Assembly: GCA_014377535.1 (NCBI GenBank)
Contig: JACMPK010000169.1
Location: 1-38,307, forward strand
Origin: Gemmatimonadaceae bacterium
GTDB lineage: Bacteria; Gemmatimonadota; Gemmatimonadetes; Gemmatimonadales; Gemmatimonadaceae
Reading direction: 5' to 3'
DNA length: 38,307 nucleotides
Made by a program: the position numbers and the translations under genes. Shown piece after piece: positions 19,115 through 25,752 of the stretch (its first letter is position 1; the number at the start of each line of letters is the position of its first letter). Below the pieces are notes generated by a model that had not been told where the DNA came from, did not search any database, and saw only the letters and a list, made by a program, of their open reading frames with translations.

Positions 19115-19156
19115 CCAATTCTCTGCGGCCATCACGCTGCAGAGAATTGGTTTTTA
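19115..19156 (+). terminator. Rho-independent terminator after tRNA-Pro
   Basis: CCAATTCTCTGC (19115-19126) pairs perfectly with GCAGAGAATTGG (19139-19150), immediately followed by TTTTTAT. It ends the Arg-Pro tRNA transcript. I see no gene between here and 19317. Confidence 0.88.
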
Positions 19157-19316
19157 TCGTTGTCTGCAGCAGACGCGACACTCAGTGAGTGATTGAGTCA
19201 CCACCGCCCACCGGAGCGGCGGCCCGTCTGCTGCGACGTCTGAACGCCTCCGTCGCGCGATGCGAAGATCGGTAACACGATCGTCGACCGCCACAACACC
19301 ACCACCAGACGTTGCG

Positions 19317-20159
19317 TCAGCACGCGGGCAGAGCGCAGGGGTCGCCATCGACGTGCGTGATCAGGTGCTCCCGCATCGCGACGGCGATTGCCTCGAGGTC
19401 GCGGCCGTCACCAGCCGCAATCACGATCTCATCCGCGTCGAGCAACGGCAGCAGCAGGCCGTGAATCAGACCGCGTTCCTGCCACCATGGCTGCACACTG
19501 AGCACGCGCGCTCCCACGAGCGAGGTCACCGCGCGGCGCGCGTTCATCGCCGATGTCAGCTGCCCATTCGATACCTCGACCCACCGACTTCGCTGATCCG
19601 AATCACAAACCGCGAGCAGCAACGCCACGTCAGCAGTCGGCGGTACGGTGACGATGCGCAATGCGGGACGTTCGTCAGGAGGTTGCGCAGCCTCGTCAGG
19701 AATGAACACGCTCGCCAGCGGCAGACTGCCGGTCCGCGAAGAAGCCACCGCGGCCCGCGCGTCGAGGGCACACATCATGGCGTGAACATCACATGGCAGG
19801 CTGACCGGCGCGAAGACGATCTCCTCCCACAGGCAGGCGAGCAGCACCTGCACGAACGCGGCGCCCTGCGGCAGCGCACAGACCAGCCGGTCTCCGGCGC
19901 CCAGACCGGCGCCACGGAACGCGGAGAGCCAGGCGCGCGTACCCGCCCAGAGCGATGCAGCACTCCACAGGCTGTCAGGCAGGACGAGCATGGGTACCGG
20001 CTGCCCACGCATGCGGTCGCGTAATGTTTCCCGCCAGGGATTCTGCAGCCCATCGGACACCACACGCCCCAGCGGTTCAAGTCCGTTGTCGGGACGGCCG
20101 ATACAAAGGTTTACGGGTGTTGATCCGCCGCCACCACAGGATACTTCAATGTTCGACAT
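19317..20159 (-). CDS. Degenerate AMP-ligase homologue in the place of the PYP p-coumarate ligase (pCL-like)
   Basis: 280 residues from the ATG at 20159. Residues 55-125 read like the start of an acyl-adenylating enzyme (LVLPDSLWSAASLWAGTRAW, GAGDRLVCALPQGAAFVQVL, LWEEIVFAPVS), and 215-272 like its middle (ARVLSVQPWW, LLLPLLDADEIV, EHLITHV). In this family ligases activate p-coumarate for attachment to PYP. The phosphate-binding motif, normally a TSGSTGxPK type, is replaced at 178-193 by DVALLLAVCDSDQRSR, and the protein stops before the expected GYGxTE, ribose-binding Asp and catalytic Lys motifs. Family ligases, as I recall, are about 390 residues, so roughly 100 are absent. No frame continues the homology downstream. 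It is divergent from the ammonia-lyase gene and the two starts overlap by 11 bp; an alternative GTG at 20063 would remove the overlap. Either a decayed gene or a non-catalytic relative. Confidence 0.6.
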   Translation of the reverse strand: MSNIEVSCGGGGSTPVNLCIGRPDNGLEPLGRVVSDGLQNPWRETLRDRMRGQPVPMLVLPDSLWSAASLWAGTRAWLSAFRGAGLGAGDRLVCALPQGAAFVQVLLACLWEEIVFAPVSLPCDVHAMMCALDARAAVASSRTGSLPLASVFIPDEAAQPPDERPALRIVTVPPTADVALLLAVCDSDQRSRWVEVSNGQLTSAMNARRAVTSLVGARVLSVQPWWQERGLIHGLLLPLLDADEIVIAAGDGRDLEAIAVAMREHLITHVDGDPCALPAC

Positions 20160-21786
20160 CGCATGCGAGAGCCTCGATTTGCTCGTCCCGCCGCAACAGC
20201 ACACGGCCGCGATGGACATCGGCGGCGAGCTCACGCCGCATGACATCTTTGCTATCGCATCCGGTGGCAGCCGCGTCAGGCTGGGCCCGGCGGCGGCGGC
20301 CCGCATGCACGCTGCAGCGGACACCTTGCGACGCATGGTGGAGGAGCGCCGGCGAATTTACGGCGTGACCACGGGCTACGGCCCGCTCGCGTCCCACGCC
20401 GTGACGCCCGAACATGCGGAGGAATTGCAGCGCAACCTGATCTATCACCTCGCCTCCGGCGTCGGTGCCCCACTCTCCGAACGACACGTGCGCGCCACCA
20501 TGGCCGCGCGCGCCGCCAGCCTGGCGCGGGGGTATTCCGGCATCGGCGCACCGCTCTACACGTTGCTGCTCGAGTGCCTGGACCGGGACATCATCCCGGT
20601 CGTACCGGAAATGGGCACCGTGGGCGCCAGCGGCGACCTGACGCCTCTGGCCCACATCGCCCTTGCACTGATCGGCGAAGGCGAGGTGACGGTTCGCGGC
20701 AGGCGCATGGCGAGTGCCGATGCGTTGCGCGCCGCGAATCTCGAACCGGCGGTGCTGGGCCACAAGGAAGGCATCACGCTGGTCAACGGCACGTCGTGCA
20801 TGACGGGCATCGCAGCCGTGAACGCCGTGCGTGCGCGACGACTGATGGCGTTCGCGTTGCGGCTGGTCGTGGTGCACAGCGAGTGCCTGCAGGGCCGCGT
20901 GGAGGCGTGGGACATGCGCATCGGCCGCGCCCGTCCGCACCCGGGCCAGCGGCTGGTGCACGAGGCGCCTGCCGCGCTGGCCGACGGCAGTACGCGTCTG
21001 ATCCAGGCCGAACCGGTGCCGCCTCGCCTCGACGAATCACAGGCGGTGCGCGGGTGGCTGCCGGAAGGCGAGCTGCCCCAGGATCCGTACACGATTCGAT
21101 GCGTACCGCAGGAGTTCGGCGCCGCGCTGGACGTCCTCGACTTCCACGACCGGATCGTGACGACCGAACTGCAGTCCGCGACGGACAACCCGCTCGTCTT
21201 CTCGGACGAGGGCACGGTGCTGCATGGCGGTAATTTTTACGGCCAGCATGTCGCCTTCGCATCCGATGCACTGGCACTCGCGGTGATAAAAATCGCCCTG
21301 CACGCGGAACGCTGCCTGGCTCGCCTCACCGATGTCACCCAGAACAAGGGCCTGCCTGCCTTCCTTCGCGGCGGCCCTGCCGGCGTGAACTCCGGCTTCA
21401 TGGGGGCGCAGGTCACGGCGACAGCGCTGGTTGCCGAGATGCGGACGCGTGCCACGCCTGCGTCGATTCAGTCCATCCCGACCAACGGCAACAATCAGGA
21501 CGTGGTCACCATGGGCACGATTGCCGCGCGAAAGACGGCAGAACAACTCGACCTGGCCTTTCAGGTGCTGGCGATCCAGGCCCTCGCCGTTGCGCAGGCC
21601 GCCGAGTTGCGAGGCGGCGCGTCGTGCCCGGGTTTCGCGCCACAGTCGCGCGATCTCATTGCATTCATTCGATCGTTCGCGCCGGCGCTTGGCCGCGACC
21701 GCAGCCTTGCCGGTGAAATCGCCCGCGTCGCAGCACAGCTGGATACCGAAGACTGGGCCGCCGGAACGCCGCTCGCCATGGACTGA
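20149..21786 (+). CDS. Tyrosine ammonia-lyase (PYP chromophore synthesis)
   Basis: 545 residues; Rhodobacter TAL has about 523. It belongs to the histidine/phenylalanine/tyrosine ammonia-lyase family: catalytic Y71 in YGVTTGYGPL, the MIO-forming triad A160-S161-G162 in GTVGASGDLTPLAH, and the NGTS, HGGNFYGQH and QDVVTMGTIAAR blocks. The substrate-selectivity pair is H100-L101 in NLIYHLASGVG. His-Leu at this place marks tyrosine lyases (H89-L90 in Rhodobacter TAL); histidine lyases have Ser-His and typical phenylalanine lyases Phe-Leu. It should convert tyrosine to p-coumarate, the PYP chromophore, and pyp lies 2.2 kb away, which supports the call over histidase. The ATG at 20149 has an AGGA site eight bases before it. 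No hut genes are nearby. Confidence 0.88.
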   Translation: MFDIACESLDLLVPPQQHTAAMDIGGELTPHDIFAIASGGSRVRLGPAAAARMHAAADTLRRMVEERRRIYGVTTGYGPLASHAVTPEHAEELQRNLIYHLASGVGAPLSERHVRATMAARAASLARGYSGIGAPLYTLLLECLDRDIIPVVPEMGTVGASGDLTPLAHIALALIGEGEVTVRGRRMASADALRAANLEPAVLGHKEGITLVNGTSCMTGIAAVNAVRARRLMAFALRLVVVHSECLQGRVEAWDMRIGRARPHPGQRLVHEAPAALADGSTRLIQAEPVPPRLDESQAVRGWLPEGELPQDPYTIRCVPQEFGAALDVLDFHDRIVTTELQSATDNPLVFSDEGTVLHGGNFYGQHVAFASDALALAVIKIALHAERCLARLTDVTQNKGLPAFLRGGPAGVNSGFMGAQVTATALVAEMRTRATPASIQSIPTNGNNQDVVTMGTIAARKTAEQLDLAFQVLAIQALAVAQAAELRGGASCPGFAPQSRDLIAFIRSFAPALGRDRSLAGEIARVAAQLDTEDWAAGTPLAMD

Positions 21787-21818
21787 CGACGCGTTGGTCG
21801 GCGTGCCCGTCCGTCACA

Positions 21819-23000
21819 TCACGCCGCCATCAGCACGCGCTCGACGCGCACGGCGGAGCCACCCAGCTGTGCCACGTCCCAGAGCGCGGCCAGGTCGAGC
21901 TCTGCGCCATGCACCGCGGCCATGTCTGCTGCCTCGGCCACGAACAGCACTTCGCTCAATGCGTTGCGGACGCGTGGCATGGGATTGCGATGATGTGTGG
22001 CGATGGCTTCTGCAGCTGACGCGCCAAGACCCCAGCTGTGTGCAGCCAGTCCGCCCAGCGGCTCGTGCAGGTCGCGCAGCACGCGACCGAGTTCAGCCGG
22101 CGTTATCGCGAGGTCGCGTCGCGCGTCGATGCGCAGTGTCGTGAGCCGGTCGAATACGATCAGCTTGCCTGCATCGTGCAACAGACCGAGACTGCATGCT
22201 TCTTCAGGATCGGCATTGAAGGGCGAGGCGAGGCGCCTCGCGATCGGCGCGGTGCGCACCATGTGCGACCAGACGTCGGCAACCATCGGTGCATACGCGG
22301 CGCCAGGCCGGCAGAGCAGCGCCGACACCGCATGCCCCAGCAGCACACTGCGCACGGCACCGACGCCAAGCCGAAGCACCGCATCCCGCACGGACACGCA
22401 GGGCCGGCCGGCACCGAACAACCCGGAGTTTGCTTGCGCAAGCAGCGCCTGCGCGAGGGTCGGATCCTCCTCGAAAACTTCCGTCAGACGCTGGACGGGC
22501 GGATCCGTGAGTTGTGCCAGCGCGAGCGCGCGCTGCGCGGCCGCGGGCAGCTGTCGGATGACTGCCGTTGGCGAACCGATGAGATCATCGAGCAGCTGTC
22601 GCACTGCCGGATTCGGCAACTCGCTCGCGAGCAATGACGCGCGGCGCTGGAGCTCAGCCGTCAGTCCGTCGGCGCTTGCGTCAAACTGGCGACGCGCCGC
22701 CTGCGGCGTACCCTCGGCAACGAGCGTGATCGCCGCAAGGCGCACGGTGATGGCGTCAGCCGTGGGGTTGGCTGGAAGGTTGGCTGGAACGACGGCAGTC
22801 GCCGACATCGCCGACTCCAGCGACGCGCCGATGTGTTCCGGCGCGACCACGTCGATGAATACCACCGGCGATTCACTCCCGTCGTCTGCAACCGGTGACG
22901 GCGTGGCCCGTCCGCGATACCTGAAACGGTTCCACGCCTGCAATAGCTTCGAAAGCATCTGGTCCCGGTCAGGAAAGCGGAGAGAGGGAGATCGCTTCAT
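21819..23000 (-). CDS. HDOD-domain signalling protein
   Basis: 393 residues. The N-terminal 130 residues are not recognised. About residues 145-350 form an HDOD domain, the HD-related output domain without confirmed catalysis that is common in two-component and c-di-GMP circuits: LPAAAQRALALAQL, then VSVRDAVLRLGVGAVRSVLLG, an HD pair in SLGLLHDAGKLIVFD, and LGLGASAAEAIATHHRNP-like helices at the end. It is the last gene of the PYP operon. Its ATG at 23000 lies inside the 3' end of the preceding small gene (32-bp overlap), so the two are translationally coupled. That suggests it acts downstream of PYP, which is inference. The open frame extends nine codons further, but the site GGTGGGG before 23000 fits better. 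Confidence 0.85.
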   Translation of the reverse strand: MKRSPSLRFPDRDQMLSKLLQAWNRFRYRGRATPSPVADDGSESPVVFIDVVAPEHIGASLESAMSATAVVPANLPANPTADAITVRLAAITLVAEGTPQAARRQFDASADGLTAELQRRASLLASELPNPAVRQLLDDLIGSPTAVIRQLPAAAQRALALAQLTDPPVQRLTEVFEEDPTLAQALLAQANSGLFGAGRPCVSVRDAVLRLGVGAVRSVLLGHAVSALLCRPGAAYAPMVADVWSHMVRTAPIARRLASPFNADPEEACSLGLLHDAGKLIVFDRLTTLRIDARRDLAITPAELGRVLRDLHEPLGGLAAHSWGLGASAAEAIATHHRNPMPRVRNALSEVLFVAEAADMAAVHGAELDLAALWDVAQLGGSAVRVERVLMAA

Positions 23001-23439
23001 CACCCCACCGTGACGACAAGTCCGCATTCGCGCCCGAAATCAGTTCGACAGCGAACGAGGCCCAGCGGTCACGATCGCCGGCGTCCAGCAGGCCCTCGAT
23101 GCGATCCAGCAGGTTGCTGCACGCACCGGCGGTCACGAGCATCAATGGGTTGGCCGCTCCATTTCGCACGGCCTGGTAATTGAGCACCATGTTATAGCGC
23201 TGCCACTCGAACCGATGCTCGAGCCACGCACTCGCAAGGCACCGGTACAGGTCCTCCTCGCTTTCCACGTCGTCCAGTGCTCCGGCCAGGCCGATCAGCG
23301 CCCACTGCTTCCGCTTCGCGTACTGCGCGAGACCGGCATGCTCCTCTGGCGACAAGCCCATTCCCTCTGCCAGCGCGACGAGGCTGCTGACGAACTGCGG
23401 ATCGTCGGCGAGCGCACGAACAGAATGCGAGAGCATCAT
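22969..23439 (-). CDS. Small 'NYQ-domain' protein, paralogue 1 (unknown function)
   Basis: 156 residues, soluble, helical, with no signal or membrane segment. Residues 64-116 carry a motif shared with two neighbours: LYRCLASAWLEHRFEWQR, then YNMVLNYQAV, then AANP. The core is W-L-E-x-R-x-E-W-x-R-x-N-x3-N-Y-Q-x-V followed by A-N-P. I do not recognise this as a named family. Its start overlaps the stop of paralogue 2 as ATGATG/ATGA (4 bp) and its end overlaps the HDOD start, so the three are tightly coupled. Overlap, paralogy and position after pyp suggest a partner protein in light signalling. Confidence 0.85.
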   Translation of the reverse strand: MMLSHSVRALADDPQFVSSLVALAEGMGLSPEEHAGLAQYAKRKQWALIGLAGALDDVESEEDLYRCLASAWLEHRFEWQRYNMVLNYQAVRNGAANPLMLVTAGACSNLLDRIEGLLDAGDRDRWASFAVELISGANADLSSRWGDEAISLSPLS

Positions 23440-23879
23440 TGGGCACTCTCCGTCGCGCGCGGCGCGATGCGGACATCGGCCAGCAACTCAATTGCGTATC
23501 GGGTCAACATGTCGAGGTGAACGGCATCGAGGCACAGCTCCAGTCGTGACAGCATGAAAGACCCGATCGCACCTTCGACGATGACGCGCGGGTCGGCGTG
23601 GTCGCACATGACGGTCTGGTAGTTCATGATCTCGTTGTTTCGCTGCCATTCGAAACGCAGCTCGAGCCAGAAGGCGGCAACCGTGCGATACAGCTCCACC
23701 TCATCGTCGGCCTCGCCCATGGCCGTCGCGAGATCGCGTACCGCCGCGATACGGCTGACCACATGGTCACGCACTGCCGACTCGCTGACCGGCTCCAGCG
23801 GAGTGTCGTGAAGCAAGCCATCGATTGCGTGCTGAATCACGTCGCCCTGTGTGGCGACTAGCAGTTGTTCAACAAACAT
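23436..23879 (-). CDS. Small 'NYQ-domain' protein, paralogue 2 (unknown function)
   Basis: 147 residues from the ATG at 23879 (MFVEQLLVATQGDV); a GTG at 23927 is an upstream alternative with no better support. It is soluble and helical. Residues 63-115 contain LYRTVAAFWLELRFEWQR, NNEIMNYQTV and HADP, closely matching paralogue 1 downstream and residues 70-115 of the CheA-like protein at 25753-27258. The region before the motif is dissimilar to paralogue 1, so these are diverged paralogues. It lies 79 bp after the PYP stop and its stop overlaps the next start. Function not known; the conserved Trp, Arg, Tyr and Gln could form a binding surface. Confidence 0.85.
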   Translation of the reverse strand: MFVEQLLVATQGDVIQHAIDGLLHDTPLEPVSESAVRDHVVSRIAAVRDLATAMGEADDEVELYRTVAAFWLELRFEWQRNNEIMNYQTVMCDHADPRVIVEGAIGSFMLSRLELCLDAVHLDMLTRYAIELLADVRIAPRATESAQ

Positions 23880-23958
23880 GGGTGTCCACCGTGAGAGGAA
23901 TTTCCGGACGTTGTACTGCGGCGTCACCCCGGACGGAGCGACGCCTGCAGTGTACGGA

Positions 23959-24333
23959 TCAAGCTGCGCGCATACCCACGAGCACCCAGTTCGTCTTCGA
24001 TGGCGCGTGGCGCAGCAACCGGATCTGCACGTTCGTCGGCTTCATCTTGTACGTGAACGTGTAATTGAACTCGGCGTCCATGTCGCCCTTGGCCACACCG
24101 TCCTTGAACTTGCCATAGACCAGCCGGTTGTTCGTGCACGGCGCGACCTGCGTGAAGAAGTTTCTTCCCTCGGCCGAGGCGACCGGCACCGCCGCCATTT
24201 CCGACTCCCACTTGTTGTACAGCTGGATCATGCCCGCGTCATCCACCTGCACGACGCCGAAAGGCTGCGCATCAGCGGAACTGCGTGACACATCGGGCAA
24301 CTGGCCGACGAAGGCCTCTGGGACGAACGACAT
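23959..24333 (-). CDS. pyp: Photoactive yellow protein (blue-light receptor)
   Basis: 124 residues; Halorhodospira PYP has 125. A single PAS domain aligns with it without gaps from about residue 24 on, offset by 3. Conserved: Y39 (Y42), E43 (E46), C66 (C69, the p-coumaroyl thioester site) in FFTQVAPCT, GKFKDGVAKG, and FNYTFTYKM with M97 (M100). Changed: T50 is A47 and R52 is V49. In PYP the anionic chromophore hydrogen-bonds to Y42 and E46, absorbs blue light and photoisomerises. The kept Cys/Tyr/Glu set means chromophore binding is expected. The AGAGGTG ribosome site five bases before the ATG fixes the start. It lies 69 bp after the coiled-coil gene and before the NYQ and HDOD genes; tyrosine ammonia-lyase is nearby. 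No output domain is fused. A non-photoactive PAS paralogue is the alternative but fits poorly. Confidence 0.93.
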   Translation of the reverse strand: MSFVPEAFVGQLPDVSRSSADAQPFGVVQVDDAGMIQLYNKWESEMAAVPVASAEGRNFFTQVAPCTNNRLVYGKFKDGVAKGDMDAEFNYTFTYKMKPTNVQIRLLRHAPSKTNWVLVGMRAA

Positions 24334-24402
24334 CGTTCACCTCTGAAATGGGGACCATGGGAGTACCACGAGATACTGCGTCATGCCTTACGCGACCGCA
24401 CC

Positions 24403-25185
24403 TCAGGCCAGCGCATTGTCCATCAGCGAGGCAACCATCGCCTTCGCCTTGATACGACTGCGATCGAGTTCGGCCTGCTTCTGGGCCAGAGCCTCGGCCC
24501 ATTCAGCACGCTCGTCGAGCAGCGCAGTCACCTGAAGCTCGAAACTCTTCACCATCTCGTTCGCCTCGGTGATGCTGTCCGTCCAGGTAACCTGCTCCGC
24601 GTAGAGCGCCGCAAGCTGCTCCTCGAAGCTGCGCACCGTGGCAGATAGTGCCGCGGTATCGGACCCGCCGGCGTGGCCAGCGTGCTCGCTCGTATCCTCA
24701 CGCTCGCCGTACAACGCCGCCAGCTGCGCTTCGAGCCCGTCCACGATCATCGACAGGTCGTCCTGCTCCTGACGCTCGGCGTAAAGTGCCGACAACTGCT
24801 CATTCAGCCCGTGCAGCGTTGCGTGGAGATGATTATCGTCCTCGCGGTCGGCGTACACACTGCTGAGCTGCGCCTCGAGTGAGTGCAGTGCCTCGTTCGT
24901 GGAGTCACCGGACGTCACGCTCTCCTCGTAAAGGCTTTCCAGCTGCTGCTCGAAGCTGTGCACCGTAGTCTGCAAGTCATTGATCGTGACCCGGCCGGCC
25001 CACACCTTCTGCTCATAGAGCGCCAGCAATCCGTCAATGTCACCGCCGACAGCAGCAGCACCATCGGCTTCCCGCTCTTCGTACAGCGACGTTACCTGCG
25101 CCTCGAGACTGGCGATGGTCTCGCGCAGCTCATCGATGGAGTCTGATGCCCCTGCGGCAAAGGCATTCCGCACACTGATCGCCAT
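24403..25185 (-). CDS. Repeat-built coiled-coil protein (unknown function)
   Basis: 260 residues from the ATG at 25185 (AGGA seven bases upstream); a GTG at 25188 is equally in frame. It is acidic, soluble and almost all helical. It is built of about seven copies of a block with consensus [SG]-[LF]-E-x-Q-[LV]-x-x-L-Y-x-E-R, beginning near residues 26, 77, 102, 126, 150, 186 and 214, plus a degenerate copy near 51. The usual spacing is 24-25 residues, with longer linkers after the fifth. The pattern suggests a segmented coiled coil or bundle with one Tyr per unit. It lies upstream of pyp on the same strand, 69 bp away, and is probably co-transcribed. A scaffold or PYP-docking role is inference. 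Repeat number may vary between strains. Confidence 0.85.
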   Translation of the reverse strand: MAISVRNAFAAGASDSIDELRETIASLEAQVTSLYEEREADGAAAVGGDIDGLLALYEQKVWAGRVTINDLQTTVHSFEQQLESLYEESVTSGDSTNEALHSLEAQLSSVYADREDDNHLHATLHGLNEQLSALYAERQEQDDLSMIVDGLEAQLAALYGEREDTSEHAGHAGGSDTAALSATVRSFEEQLAALYAEQVTWTDSITEANEMVKSFELQVTALLDERAEWAEALAQKQAELDRSRIKAKAMVASLMDNALA

Positions 25186-25188
25186 CAC

Positions 25189-25752
25189 TCAATCCTGATA
25201 TCTCGGGAAACCTGCTTGCGCGCTGCACTTCTACTCGCCCGTGCCCTGCGCTTGAATGTCGGCTCGTCAACCTGGATTATTGAGCTGCAGAATTCTCACT
25301 GTCTGCTTGCTGTGTGTTCATTCACCAAGTATCCGTGGCACTGTTGCGCGCGACGTGTCTGTGTCGGCTCGCACCATCTGCGTAGTGCAGGTGGCACATG
25401 AGCGACGAGCACCATCGGCCCGTAGCACGTGAAACCGCGCTCACCGTGCACATCGATCGTGCTTCCCAGGACACATCGCTGCATTGTGCAGCGCGCTTGC
25501 ACCTCCACGGGCAACTCGCAGATCTCGCACGTGCCGTCAAGTTGCGCGCATGGGAATCCGAGATTCCAAGCAGTCTGCAAGGTCTTGCGGTGCGACAGAA
25601 CAGGCCGGCATCGCATTCACTGTTCGCGACAGAATGCGCCCTTCAGCAAGTCAGGCTACGGAGATGATGGATATGTCGTGTGATCGGAATACTGCGCGGC
25701 CGACGATGCGTCGTGTCGGCCGGCAGAAGGCACTTCGTCACGGGACGGCGTG
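25189..25752. other. Divergent intergenic region between the PYP operon and the CheA-like gene
   Basis: This 564-bp stretch should contain the promoters of both the minus-strand coiled-coil/PYP operon and the plus-strand CheA-like gene, but I found no box pair good enough to call. On the minus strand TTGACG occurs at 25266-25271 without a proper -10 at 16-18 bases. A possible small Cys-rich gene at 25296-25616 (minus) is listed separately. Confidence 0.4.
25296..25616 (-). CDS. Possible small cysteine-rich protein
   Basis: An open frame of 106 residues with nine cysteines, including C-E-I-C, RCTMQRC and FTCYG in its middle. No family is recognised. An opposite-strand frame (25398-25667) covers the same bases. 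By my eye count over about 150 bases, GC is highest at this frame's third codon position and lowest at its second, as in real genes of this genome; the opposite frame does not give that order. The cysteine pattern could suit a zinc ribbon. The start is uncertain, since no clear ribosome site precedes 25616. It would be the first gene before the coiled-coil gene, 110 bp away. Weakly supported. Confidence 0.3.
   Translation of the reverse strand: MRCRPVLSHRKTLQTAWNLGFPCAQLDGTCEICELPVEVQARCTMQRCVLGSTIDVHGERGFTCYGPMVLVAHVPPALRRWCEPTQTRRAQQCHGYLVNEHTASRQ

Noticed and set aside
20146-20961. A 271-codon minus-strand open frame
   Set aside because: Antisense to the tyrosine ammonia-lyase, which has clear motifs; composition is typical of a shadow frame.
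20149-21786. Histidine ammonia-lyase (hutH) as the identity of the lyase
   Set aside because: The selectivity pair is His-Leu and not Ser-His, no hut genes are near, and a PYP gene is near; tyrosine ammonia-lyase fits better.
25398-25667. An 89-codon plus-strand frame with a GGTGG site before its ATG
   Set aside because: Its third codon position is not the most GC-rich one, unlike the opposite frame; not enough support to list as a gene.
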